A DNA stretch of 64,000 nt. It comes from Lentilactobacillus senioris DSM 24302 = JCM 17472 (lineage in GTDB: Bacteria > Bacillota > Bacilli > Lactobacillales > Lactobacillaceae). This document shows positions 8,932-16,448 of this stretch, in pieces. The position numbers were made by a program, and so were the translations under genes. The notes below the pieces were generated by a model that did not search any database, was not told where the DNA came from, and saw only the letters and a program-made list of their open reading frames with translations. Each line of letters starts with the position of its first letter. The stretch's first letter is position 1. The stretch spans positions 248,001 to 312,000 of the forward strand of contig NZ_AYZR01000004.1 of the NCBI RefSeq assembly GCF_001436555.1, given 5' to 3'.

Positions 8932-9002
8932 TTAGGTACCTAACAAAATCTAAAGTATACACGTCGGTTTTTAAAATGCAAGAGTTTTATTTAGGTACCG
9001 AA
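8932..9002 (-). promoter_or_regulatory. marR-ABC promoter flanked by two operator palindromes
   Basis: TTGCAT (8976-8981) and TATACT (8954-8959), 16 bases apart, form a minus-strand promoter. A perfect palindrome TTAGGTACCTAA (8932-8943) lies downstream of the -10, and TTAGGTACCGAA (8991-9002, one arm imperfect) lies upstream of the -35. The two are 59 bases apart. The arrangement suggests MarR dimers bound on both sides of the promoter. Confidence 0.75.
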
Positions 9003-9082
9003 ACATTTTTTTGAATTCCTATGGTTGCAGTTTGGAAAATGAACAGCGATAATAAAGGCAATAATGGAAATGAGGTTTTTGA

Positions 9083-9907
9083 ATGACGATTAAAATGGTA
9101 GTAACCGACATGGACGGTACTTTTTTAAACGCAGAGAATACTTACGAACATGATCACTTTAAACGGTTGTTTCAAAAAATGACTAAGTCTGGCATTAAGT
9201 TTGTGGCCGCCAGCGGTTCGCAGTATCAACGACTCCAAAATCAGTTTGCAGAAGTAGCCACCCAAATGGATTTTGTTTCGCAAAACGGAGCGATTGTTCA
9301 TAGTGGTAATGACTTGGTGAGTGTTGATAAGTTAAGCGATGCTGATCTAGCAACGATCTTAAGAATCTTGGCTGAACGGTTTGAACCCGGAGCCATCATG
9401 CAGCAAACTATTTCGGGATTGCGCAGAACCTATGTTGATGCCACCACTCCTAAGGAGGTAGTCGACGTGGTGAAACGTTACTATAGTGAAATAGAATTAG
9501 TACCGGATTTGCCCCACCTTTCTAGTGAAAGAGTCCATGACGCTATCACTAAGGTAGGGGTGACGTTTGGGATGGGCGGTAACTTCGTACACCAAGCGCA
9601 AACCTTACGCGCAGCGTTGCCAAAAACGGTGGCGAGTCAAAACTCCGGCTTTCAAACCGAATTGATTGGTAATGCCGGGATCGATAAGGTAACCGGAATT
9701 AAGCAATTGCAAGAACGCTATGGGATTGCCACTGACGAAATTGCTACTTTTGGCGATAACGAAAATGATTTAGCGATGCTAAAGATGACTCCTTACGGTT
9801 TTGCGATGCAAAATGCGGCGCCTGAATTTAAACAACAAGTTAAAAATGTGACGGTGGCTGATAATAATCACAATGGAGTATTAAAAACAATCGAAGCTAT
9901 TTTATAA
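9083..9907 (+). CDS. Cof-type HAD-superfamily phosphatase
   Basis: A 274-residue cytosolic phosphatase of the Cof/YidA subfamily of HAD hydrolases, which remove phosphate from sugar phosphates, nucleotides or flavin precursors. Motif I is DMDGTF (catalytic Asp near residue 9), motif II is AASGSQYQR, and motif IV is FGDNENDLAMLKM, with an ordinary C2B cap domain between. Substrates of this group cannot be told from sequence. GAGG lies about 9 bases before the ATG. It is a single gene with its own terminator. Confidence 0.88.
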   Translation: MTIKMVVTDMDGTFLNAENTYEHDHFKRLFQKMTKSGIKFVAASGSQYQRLQNQFAEVATQMDFVSQNGAIVHSGNDLVSVDKLSDADLATILRILAERFEPGAIMQQTISGLRRTYVDATTPKEVVDVVKRYYSEIELVPDLPHLSSERVHDAITKVGVTFGMGGNFVHQAQTLRAALPKTVASQNSGFQTELIGNAGIDKVTGIKQLQERYGIATDEIATFGDNENDLAMLKMTPYGFAMQNAAPEFKQQVKNVTVADNNHNGVLKTIEAIL

Positions 9908-9908
9908 G

Positions 9909-9958
9909 AAACAACCTCTAACCAAGGGACTGTCATTGGTATTAGAGGTTGTTTTTTG
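9909..9958 (+). terminator. Terminator of the Cof-type gene
   Basis: ACAACCTCTAA pairs with TTAGAGGTTGT, followed by TTTTTTGG. Confidence 0.85.
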
Positions 9959-10098
9959 GTTAGCGTTAATTCGCGATCGGTTCGCGAATGGTGTTTACAT
10001 TTTAGATTCTAAGTCGTCTTTGAATTTATTGGGACTTCATAGTATTATAGTTAGCACATAAGTTGCATGTTGGACTTTGATTTATGAAGGGAAGTAAC

Positions 10099-10512
10099 AT
10101 GAAAATTAAAAAACAGGCTCAGGTTGCTATTCATACCGCAGCTACTGCCGCCGCTGGGGTAGCTATTACCCCAATTCCATTTGCTGATGCAGCGTTACTA
10201 ATTCCGATTCAGACCGTAATGATTACCAGAATTTATCATGCTTATGGCCAAAAAGTATCTAGCGGCGTGATCAAGGGGGTGTTGACTGCTACAACGGCAT
10301 CTAGTGTCGGTAAAAGCGTAGTGGGAAATGCCTTCAAATTAATTCCGGGAGTAGGAACCGTTACCGGAGCGATGATTACTGGTAGCACCGCCGTTGCTGT
10401 TACTGAGGGATTAGGTTTTGCGATTGCCAATGCTTTTGAAACTGATGGCATTGATAATTCTAATGATTTATTGAAAGTAATTTCTAAATACTTGGCTAAT
10501 TTTACTAAGTAA
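10099..10512 (+). CDS. DUF697-like small membrane-associated protein
   Basis: A 137-residue Ala/Gly-rich protein. The segment HTAATAAAGVAITPIPFADAALLIPIQTVMITRIYHAYG matches the typical start of DUF697 (YcjF-like) domains, where PIPxADxxxLxPIQ is conserved, and two further hydrophobic stretches follow (SSVGKSVVGNAF; LIPGVGTVTGAMITGSTAVAVTEGLG). In other proteins this domain is fused to a GTPase; here it stands alone. Function is unknown. GAAGGGAAG is 4-5 bases before the ATG at 10099, so I prefer it to the ATG at 10084, which lies upstream of this ribosome binding site. It is followed by another small gene. Confidence 0.75.
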   Translation: MKIKKQAQVAIHTAATAAAGVAITPIPFADAALLIPIQTVMITRIYHAYGQKVSSGVIKGVLTATTASSVGKSVVGNAFKLIPGVGTVTGAMITGSTAVAVTEGLGFAIANAFETDGIDNSNDLLKVISKYLANFTK

Positions 10513-10529
10513 AATTAGTGAGCTAAATC

Positions 10530-10584
10530 TCCCCCTTTTTTATACGTTGGTGATAGCATTGATGTGTAAAGTAATAAAGGGGGA
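10530..10584 (+). promoter_or_regulatory. Inverted repeat that could mask the ribosome binding site of the next gene
   Basis: TCCCCCTTT (10530-10538) is perfectly complementary to AAAGGGGGA (10576-10584), which is the Shine-Dalgarno sequence of the gene starting at 10593. If the transcript begins upstream, the two would pair and hide the ribosome binding site. Confidence 0.45.
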
Positions 10585-10592
10585 CTTATATT

Positions 10593-10856
10593 ATGGCAGA
10601 CTATGATCAAAAAGAAGATAAGGCATTAGATAAAATTAGTGAAGTACTTGATCGTTTAGATACCAACGTTTCTAAAGAAGATGCAGACTTGGAAGCAGGT
10701 CACAGAACTCGTGCTTGGTTTGAAAAGCACCGGGCAATTCACGATGTTAAAAAGATTATGCATGAAGTCGGTAAGTACGATCGTTTCGATGAAGATGAGT
10801 ACAATAAATTTATGAAAGATTACCAAAAGGCAATCGATGATTACGAAAAGCAATAA
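10593..10856 (+). CDS. Small highly charged cytosolic protein, unknown function
   Basis: An 87-residue, strongly charged, Cys-free helical protein (rich in Asp, Glu and Lys), with heptad-like spacing in ALDKISEVLDRLDTNVSKED and FMKDYQKAIDDYEKQ, so it may form helical bundles or short coiled coils. No signal peptide or membrane helix is present. I do not recognise the family. A very strong ribosome binding site (AAAGGGGGA) lies 8 bases before the ATG, and a strong terminator follows, which suggests an abundantly made protein, perhaps stress related. That last point is inference. Confidence 0.75.
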   Translation: MADYDQKEDKALDKISEVLDRLDTNVSKEDADLEAGHRTRAWFEKHRAIHDVKKIMHEVGKYDRFDEDEYNKFMKDYQKAIDDYEKQ

Positions 10857-10860
10857 ATAA

Positions 10861-10904
10861 AAAAACTAACGAAACTATGATTAAATGGTTTTCGTTAGTT
10901 TTTT
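10861..10904 (+). terminator. Terminator of the small charged protein gene
   Basis: AAAAACTAACGAAA pairs with TTTCGTTAGTTTTTT. Confidence 0.85.
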
Positions 10905-11011
10905 AGTTTGTGGGGAATAAAAGTCAATCAAAATCAACGAAGAGAGGTCGCTTGAAAGATTTGCGAGTCACTTCTTTTGACTTAGGGCTATTAGAATTTT
11001 ATTCTATGGTT

Positions 11012-11027
11012 GTTCATTAAAGTGAAC
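11012..11027. promoter_or_regulatory. Possible operator before the isochorismatase-like gene
   Basis: GTTCATTAAAGTGAAC is a 16-base imperfect palindrome (GTTCA/TGAAC arms) about 35 bases before the start codon, just upstream of a possible -10 (TACAAT, 11039-11044). The regulator is not known. Confidence 0.35.
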
Positions 11028-11062
11028 GGCATGTTACATACAATAAAAGAGGGGGAAATAAT

Positions 11063-11701
11063 ATGCCACTTGTTAAACCGAATACTATGAAGAAACGTGA
11101 TCCAAAAGAAGATAATTTAATTGATCCAGATAACTCAGTGATTGCAGTTATTGATTATCAACCAACTCAATTGCTAACACAAGAATCAGCTAATACCGCT
11201 AAAATTATGCGGAACGTAGTTGACTTAGTTCGTTTGGGTAAATTGTACAATGTTCCTATCGTACCTTCAGTAGTTAACGTTACATCTGGCGCCAACGAAC
11301 CTACATTCCCAGCATTACGAGAAGAATTTGGGGACATGGATGTCTATGATCGGATGACTATTAATGCTTGGGAAGATCAAAACTTCTACGATGCTGTTCA
11401 CAAAACAGGTCGGAAAAAGTTGATCATTGCTGCTTTATGGACTGAAGCTTGTCTTTCATTCCCAACCTTGGATGCCTTAAAAGAAGGCTATGAAGTTTAT
11501 CCAGTGCTTGACTGTGTTGCGGGTTCATCAATTGATGCTAGTGACGCTGCTATCATGCGGATGCGGGATTCAGGAGCCAAGATGACTTCAATTCCACAAC
11601 TTGCTTGCGAATTCCAACGTAACTATGACATTAACAAGGATACCGTTGCTGGTTACTCTGACATTTTGATCGATGCTGGATCATTTCTTAAAGTTAAATA
11701 A
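11063..11701 (+). CDS. Isochorismatase-like cysteine hydrolase (YcaC-type)
   Basis: A 212-residue cytosolic enzyme of the isochorismatase-like fold. The catalytic triad is visible: Asp31 in AVIDYQ, Lys118 or Lys119 in GRKKLIIAAL and Cys130 in WTEACLSFP. The phrase following the Cys (TLDALKEGYEVYPVLDCVAGSS) resembles YcaC-like hydrolases rather than nicotinamidases, which carry a metal-binding DxH motif not seen here. Substrate is unknown; small amides or carbamates are usual for the fold. The GAGGGGGA ribosome binding site is very strong. It faces a decarboxylase-like gene across two terminators, so the two are not co-transcribed. Confidence 0.85.
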   Translation: MPLVKPNTMKKRDPKEDNLIDPDNSVIAVIDYQPTQLLTQESANTAKIMRNVVDLVRLGKLYNVPIVPSVVNVTSGANEPTFPALREEFGDMDVYDRMTINAWEDQNFYDAVHKTGRKKLIIAALWTEACLSFPTLDALKEGYEVYPVLDCVAGSSIDASDAAIMRMRDSGAKMTSIPQLACEFQRNYDINKDTVAGYSDILIDAGSFLKVK

Positions 11702-11717
11702 TTAGGTACTTACATTA

Positions 11718-11803
11718 AACGGATCTCTAGGAGTCAGTGAGCTTCTAGAAATCCGTTTTTATTGTCATAATAAAAGCTCATTCCTATCAAGGAGTGAGCT
11801 TTT
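11718..11803. terminator. Two terminators between convergent genes
   Basis: Hairpin 1 (11718-11763): AAACGGATnnCTAG pairs with CTAGAAATCCGTTT, followed by TTTATTG. Hairpin 2 (11772-11803): AAAAGCTCATTCCT pairs with AGGAGTGAGCTTTT and serves the minus-strand gene as well. Confidence 0.8.
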
Positions 11804-11808
11804 GTTTG

Positions 11809-12801
11809 TTAGAATTTAAGTATTTTAGCAGCATTTTGGTAGCCGATTTTTTCCTTAGTCGCTAAATCAATTGGTAATTGATCAAACCAGCTGGCACCAT
11901 CTTTATTGGTTTCGTAAGGCCAATCAACGGAAAACATTAAATGATCGGCGCCCATTACGTCTAGTGCATTCATGAACGAAGAAGTATTAAAATGCCCACT
12001 CGTAGTGGCCCATACGTTAGTTCTTAGATAATCCATTAAAGGCCGTTCATAATGACCACCCATAGTACCTTTGTTTTGTTTATAAAGGCGTTCTTGAGTT
12101 CTAGGTAAATTGTATGGTAGCCCTTCAGCTAAATGGCCAATAATTAGTTGAAGATGTGGATAACGATCGAATAAGCCACTCATCATTAAACGAATGACTT
12201 GTACTGCAGTTTCTTGGGTGTAGCCCCAAGCAGAACCAGTTAATCCCGGAAAACCTGTGTAGATGGCAGATTGATCGGCGTGAGGTGAACGGGGATGCAA
12301 ATATACTGGTACTTTTAATTCGGCAGCCTTAGCCCAAAAAACTTCCATTGAAGGGTCATCTAAGAAGACCACTTGATTGTTAGCCAGGTCACTAAAACCA
12401 TTGATCAGTGCCCCTTTCATGCCTAGCTTAGTAACTGCTCGTTCCAGTTCATCAGCGGCGGCTTGAGGGTCTTGTAAAGCTACAGTAGCAAAAGCGCTGA
12501 AACGTTTGGAATCAAATTTAACGTACTCTTCGGTGACTAGGTCGTTACTTCTTTGAGCCATTCTGACGGCAAGCTCTGGTTCAGTTACCGCTTGAACACC
12601 CGGGCCGTTGATAGACATGACTGCATGTTCAATGTCAGTTTGGCGGAGATCGTCTGCATATTCAGCAACGTTGCCCCATAAATTTTTGGCAATAAAAGCG
12701 TAGTATTCTTCCCCAAAGAATTTGCCAGTTGCGGGACTAGTAAACCGTTTAGTAGTGGCTGGATCTGAGTAATGTTCTTCTAAAGCAATTTTTTTGACCA
12801 T
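11809..12801 (-). CDS. Amidohydrolase-2 family decarboxylase (gamma-resorcylate/2,3-dihydroxybenzoate decarboxylase-like)
   Basis: A 330-residue metal-dependent enzyme of the ACMSD/amidohydrolase-2 family. The metal ligands expected for gamma-resorcylate decarboxylase are all present: Glu8 and His10 in IALEEH, His169 in YLHPR, His223 in IGHLAEGLPY, and Asp293 in FSVDWPYE. These match the non-oxidative decarboxylases of hydroxybenzoates, so removal of CO2 from a plant phenolic acid is a plausible role. The exact substrate is not shown. It is a single gene; a terminator separates it from the dipeptidase gene upstream. AAGGGGGA precedes the ATG. Confidence 0.82.
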   Translation of the reverse strand: MVKKIALEEHYSDPATTKRFTSPATGKFFGEEYYAFIAKNLWGNVAEYADDLRQTDIEHAVMSINGPGVQAVTEPELAVRMAQRSNDLVTEEYVKFDSKRFSAFATVALQDPQAAADELERAVTKLGMKGALINGFSDLANNQVVFLDDPSMEVFWAKAAELKVPVYLHPRSPHADQSAIYTGFPGLTGSAWGYTQETAVQVIRLMMSGLFDRYPHLQLIIGHLAEGLPYNLPRTQERLYKQNKGTMGGHYERPLMDYLRTNVWATTSGHFNTSSFMNALDVMGADHLMFSVDWPYETNKDGASWFDQLPIDLATKEKIGYQNAAKILKF

Positions 12802-12908
12802 AAATAAATCCCCCTTGATTTAATTTAGTACATACACTATTAATGCAAGAAAGAGAGCAGGTTTTCAAGTAATTAGAATCGAAAATTAAGATTAAATTTC
12901 CGACTAAC

Positions 12909-12954
12909 AAAAAAGAGATAATAACGATTAAGTAGACGTTATTATCTCTTTTTT
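12909..12954. terminator. Terminator after the first C69 dipeptidase gene
   Basis: AAAAAAGAGATAATAACG pairs with CGTTATTATCTCTTTTTT; the T-run is on the correct side for minus-strand transcripts leaving the dipeptidase gene. Confidence 0.88.
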
Positions 12955-12975
12955 ATTTGTTGCTAACTATTTAGG

Positions 12976-14385
12976 TTAGTCATTTAACGTAAATTGTAAC
13001 TTCATCTTTGGTTCGCCTAAGGCTAACATGCGACCCAATAGGCGGTTGGCGTTCTTTTGGTACAAGTCTGCCATTTGGTTGTTGATGTCTTCCAAGTAAG
13101 CTTGCTTATCGGTTTGGTTAGCTACTTCTTGGTCGGCCTTAATTTGTAAGTTACGGCAACCAGCAACGGTATTTTGTTCGAAGATATTTTCTTCGTCTTC
13201 GTACAATGGGAAGTCTGCGTCACCCATGAGGGCCATGATGTTACCTAACCAATAAATGTTGGTTGGGTCAGTTTCACCAGTGGTGTTCTTGTAGTTCTTA
13301 GGGGTGTCCTTAACGTTTGAGTAGAATGGAACTACGGCGTTAAAGGTGTTAGGACCAAAGGCTAGCCAGTGAATGCCAGCAATTTCAGCAGGGACGTCAT
13401 TTCGAATTTGTAAGATGTGAAGTTCTTGGTTTCGGTTAATGCCGATTGGTCGGAAGAGTTCTTTTTCTTCGTCGGTACCTAAAGTTCCATATGGATCGTA
13501 AACGGTGTTTTGGTAGTGAGAACTCAATACCCATTTAACATCTTCAACGGAAATTTTCTTGTCGGTCCGGCAGATGAAAGGCAAATCTTGATCCAATGGA
13601 GAGGTGTCCATTTCGGGGTTGAAGTATTGTTGGCCGTACCAAGCCCGAGGGTTGTTGTAACGGGTATCCTTGATAGTGGCACTCCCGAAAATGTGACGGA
13701 GATTATAACCTTCTTGGTCAGGATTCAAGTGATACTTGTTGATAAGCTCTTCCAAATCAGTTGAGGACATAGTGTCATCAGAATCAAATTCAAAGTCATC
13801 AATATTGAAACGATTAGGAGCAACAACGTAGGCATCATCTGGAATTTTAATTGCAGCCCAGTGGTGGCCGGCGATGGATTCAAAGTACCAAACTTCGTCT
13901 TTGTCTGAAAAGGCCATTCCGTTAGTTTCGTAGGTTCCGTATTCAGTAATTAATGCACCCAAACGTTCTACCCCTTCGCGAGCGGAGTGAATGTATGGCA
14001 ATACCAGAGTAGTGAAGTCTTCTTCACCCAAACCATTCTCGACTAATGGATCAATTCCTAAAATTCGAGAATTGGTGGTAATGGTTTCGGTGGCGGTCAT
14101 AGCGATGTTTTCGCTGTTGATTCCGGCACCAGCCCAAATTCCGTGGCCATCTGTGGCGTCAGGAGTGGCTGTGTAGCGCATTGGATTGTCAGGCAATTCC
14201 ATTGAAACTGAACTGAGTACCGCTTGATAGTGGCGAGGTTGATCTTCGGGATTAACCACCACAAACTTTTGCGGATTTAATGGTCCAGCACCGTCTTCGT
14301 TCCGAGCGATAAGGGTGGAGCCATCAATAGTGGCCGCCTTACCTGCTAGAATTGTGGTACATGAACCTTTGATGCGTTTTGTCAT
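12976..14385 (-). CDS. pepD: C69-family dipeptidase
   Basis: A 469-residue cytosolic dipeptidase of peptidase family C69 (PepD/PepDA of lactobacilli), an Ntn-hydrolase. The nucleophile is Cys9 in [26 protein letters not shown], which would become the N-terminus after removal of a short propeptide. The [14 protein letters not shown] and [13 protein letters not shown] segments are family hallmarks. AAGGGATGAG precedes the ATG. A paralogue with the same layout lies at 16449-17888. The gene follows the aldo-keto reductase gene by 74 bases on the same strand and may be co-transcribed, although a separate promoter cannot be excluded. Confidence 0.92.
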   Translation of the reverse strand: MTKRIKGSCTTILAGKAATIDGSTLIARNEDGAGPLNPQKFVVVNPEDQPRHYQAVLSSVSMELPDNPMRYTATPDATDGHGIWAGAGINSENIAMTATETITTNSRILGIDPLVENGLGEEDFTTLVLPYIHSAREGVERLGALITEYGTYETNGMAFSDKDEVWYFESIAGHHWAAIKIPDDAYVVAPNRFNIDDFEFDSDDTMSSTDLEELINKYHLNPDQEGYNLRHIFGSATIKDTRYNNPRAWYGQQYFNPEMDTSPLDQDLPFICRTDKKISVEDVKWVLSSHYQNTVYDPYGTLGTDEEKELFRPIGINRNQELHILQIRNDVPAEIAGIHWLAFGPNTFNAVVPFYSNVKDTPKNYKNTTGETDPTNIYWLGNIMALMGDADFPLYEDEENIFEQNTVAGCRNLQIKADQEVANQTDKQAYLEDINNQMADLYQKNANRLLGRMLALGEPKMKLQFTLND

Positions 14386-14459
14386 GAATGCTCATCCCTT
14401 TACTTAGTTTGATTATCATTGTAGGTCATTTATTGCCAAAATACTAGGCCTCTCAGTGG

Positions 14460-15437
14460 TTACCAGAGATATTCTACTGGATTTTTGATGTATTTATTAT
14501 AAACATCCGTCACAATCTGCATTTGTTCAGCTGTAAAAGCAGGTAATTTAGCGGCAGCGGCGTTTTGAGTAATCTGTTCTGGCTTGCTAGCTCCTGGGAT
14601 GACAGCTGAGACGGCATCGTACATTAAAATGTAACGTAAAGCCATTCCAGCTAAGTCGTCGGTTCCTAAGCGTTGTTTAAGTTCGTCAGCCGCTTTAATT
14701 CCAGTTAGATAATCGACTCCAGAGAAGGTTTCACCCTTGTCAAAAGATTCACCATTGCGGTTAAAGTTTCGGTGATCTTCTTTGCCGAACTGAGTCTGAG
14801 CGGTATATTTACCACTTAGCAAGCCGCTAGCCAGTGGGACCCGCGCTAAGATTCCCACGTTGTGTTCTTGAGCTAAACGGAAGAAGTTTTCTGCTGGGCG
14901 TAGGCGGAACATGTTAAAGATGATTTCAACGGCGGAAATATCGAATTGAAGGGCTTTGATTGCTTCTTCAACTCGTTCTACACTGACCCCGTAGTTTTTA
15001 ATTTTACCTTCGGCTTTGAGCTCGTCTAAAGTAGCAAACACCGTTGGATCATAGTAAACGGCGGTTGGGGGACAGTGGAGTAACACTAAGTCTAAGGAAT
15101 CAACGTCCATATTGTTAAGAGAACTTTCTACAAAGGCAATTAAATTGTCAGGAGTGTAGTTGGATACTGTGTGTGGTTCGATTCTACGGCCAATTTTGGT
15201 GGAGTAGTGAACTTCTGGGTGGGATTTGAGGAACTGACCTACGGCGTGTTCACTGAGCCCGTCTTGATAAATATCAGCGGTATCAAAATAATTGACGCCG
15301 GACTGGTAAGCAGCTTCTAGCGTCTTGATGGCGTCTTGTTCATCAAAGGGTTCACCCCATTTGGATCCCAATTGCCAAGTTCCCAAAGAAACTTCACTGA
15401 TATTAAAACCAGTTTTTCCTAATTTCCGAAATTCCAT
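14460..15437 (-). CDS. Aldo/keto reductase
   Basis: A 325-residue NAD(P)H-dependent reductase with the AKR barrel. Visible parts are LGTWQLG near the N-terminus, the catalytic Asp and Tyr in YFDTADIYQDG, the Lys in YSTKIGRR, the His in LVLLHCPP, and the cofactor-binding IPGASKPEQITQN near the C-terminus. Substrate is unknown; members reduce aldehydes and sugars. GAAGGAGAAG precedes the ATG. It is divergent from the DHFR-fold gene at 15528, and the 90 bases between presumably hold both promoters. Confidence 0.88.
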   Translation of the reverse strand: MEFRKLGKTGFNISEVSLGTWQLGSKWGEPFDEQDAIKTLEAAYQSGVNYFDTADIYQDGLSEHAVGQFLKSHPEVHYSTKIGRRIEPHTVSNYTPDNLIAFVESSLNNMDVDSLDLVLLHCPPTAVYYDPTVFATLDELKAEGKIKNYGVSVERVEEAIKALQFDISAVEIIFNMFRLRPAENFFRLAQEHNVGILARVPLASGLLSGKYTAQTQFGKEDHRNFNRNGESFDKGETFSGVDYLTGIKAADELKQRLGTDDLAGMALRYILMYDAVSAVIPGASKPEQITQNAAAAKLPAFTAEQMQIVTDVYNKYIKNPVEYLW

Positions 15438-15527
15438 AGTGTCTTCTCCTTCGCGTTCAAAATTGTAACCGTCTCCATCATAGCATACAGGTATTTTAAT
15501 GTATAATAGCGCAAAGGGAGTGGTGAG

Positions 15528-16067
15528 ATGCGTAAAGTAGTTCTATTTATTGCTCAAAGTTTAGATGGTTACATTGCTAAAACGAACGGGAATATTAATT
15601 TTTTAGAGAATCCACAACGAGATGAAAGTATTGATCATGAATATGAAAATTTAATGGCTAATGTTGATACAGTGGTGATGGGACGAACCACATACGATCA
15701 AGTGGTGAATGAATTGATGCCGGATCACTATCCATATGAGCAGCAACAAAGCTATATTTTGACTAGTCACCCCACGCCTGAAATAGCTGATCGGCATTTT
15801 GTGAATGAACCGGTGGTTGAATTAGTCGAAAAATTACGTCGAGAAGCCGGTGAAGGTATTTGGATTATTGGCGGAAGTAGCTTAATTGCACCATTGGTAA
15901 ATGCCAATCTGATTGATAGCTATATTATTGCTGTATTACCAACTATTCTGGGTGGCGGAATTCCATTGTTCAACGAGCAAACCCAAGAGCGCAAGATGGT
16001 GTTAAAATCGGCAAAACAGATTAATGATATTGCGTATTTGAAGTATGAAAAAAAGGTCACTCAATGA
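15528..16067 (+). CDS. RibD C-terminal/dihydrofolate reductase-fold protein (YyaP/YwjB-like)
   Basis: A 179-residue protein of the DHFR-like RibD_C fold. Motifs are VVLFIAQSLDGYIA, VVMGRTTYDQV, IWIIGGSSLIAPL and LPTILGGGIPLF. It lacks the deaminase domain of RibD, so it is a stand-alone NADPH reductase of unknown substrate. The stop codon lies inside the stem of the terminator that follows. It is divergent from the aldo-keto reductase gene, which may mean shared regulation. Confidence 0.85.
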   Translation: MRKVVLFIAQSLDGYIAKTNGNINFLENPQRDESIDHEYENLMANVDTVVMGRTTYDQVVNELMPDHYPYEQQQSYILTSHPTPEIADRHFVNEPVVELVEKLRREAGEGIWIIGGSSLIAPLVNANLIDSYIIAVLPTILGGGIPLFNEQTQERKMVLKSAKQINDIAYLKYEKKVTQ

Positions 16068-16082
16068 AATGAGTGACCTTTA
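16053..16082 (+). terminator. Terminator overlapping the end of the RibD_C-like gene
   Basis: AAGGTCACTC pairs with GAGTGACCTT; the last codons of the gene lie in the 5' arm. A short T-rich stretch follows. Confidence 0.7.
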
Positions 16083-16094
16083 TTAATTTTGAAG

Positions 16095-16306
16095 CTAACG
16101 AGCAATTCGTAAATCGGCTTTGGCACTCAACTAACTCGCCTAACTACAAAATAACAGGTAGCGGTATTCACCGAACTACCTGTTATTTTGTAGTTAGAAA
16201 CTCGTTAGTTCCCGGACGTAGTAGTCGGCTGAGTTTCAAAAGACAAAACTCTAGCCAACCTTGCGAAGGTTCAACTAAAAATTTCTTTTAGAAATTTAGT
16301 TTTTCT
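16095..16306. other. Array of strong hairpins in a gene-free stretch (candidate structured RNA or mobile-element remnant)
   Basis: No convincing gene lies between 16083 and 16448. A perfect inverted repeat has 22-base arms at 16140-16161 and 16176-16197 around a 14-base loop. It is enclosed by CTAACGAG (16095-16102) and CTCGTTAG (16201-16208). It is followed by a GGCTGAGTTT/AAACTC-t-AGCC hairpin (16227-16256), AACCTT/AAGGTT (16257-16271), and ACTAAAaATTTC/GAAATtTAGT (16274-16305), which runs into TTTTTCTC. The 22-base hairpin has no T-run on either side, so it is not a normal terminator. Confidence 0.6.
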
Positions 16307-16360
16307 CTCCAGCACTTTAATTAAAAACGGCTTCACCTCACTACTTTTTCCGTCCAACAT

Positions 16361-16412
16361 AAAAATGCCAAATAGCGATTTAAAAAGCAAATCGAACTAT
16401 TCAGCATTTTTT
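16361..16412. terminator. Terminator after the second C69 dipeptidase gene
   Basis: AAAAATGCcaAATAGcGATTT pairs with AAATCnnnCTATTcaGCATTTTTT. The A-run on the left gives a U-run for transcripts leaving the minus-strand dipeptidase gene. Confidence 0.75.
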
Positions 16413-16448
16413 CATTGGTACTCGAAAGTACCCGTGAGGTTCAGCACT

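Noticed and set aside
10099-10856. Toxin-antitoxin pair from two neighbouring small genes
   Set aside because: They are 80 bases apart, the second has its own strong ribosome binding site and terminator, and neither resembles a known toxin or antitoxin.
16140-16197. Perfect hairpin read as an ordinary intrinsic terminator
   Set aside because: There is no T-run after either arm, so normal Rho-independent termination is not expected.
16073-16291. 72-codon open frame between the RibD_C-like and dipeptidase genes
   Set aside because: It runs through the perfect 22-base hairpin, has no ribosome binding site and resembles no protein.
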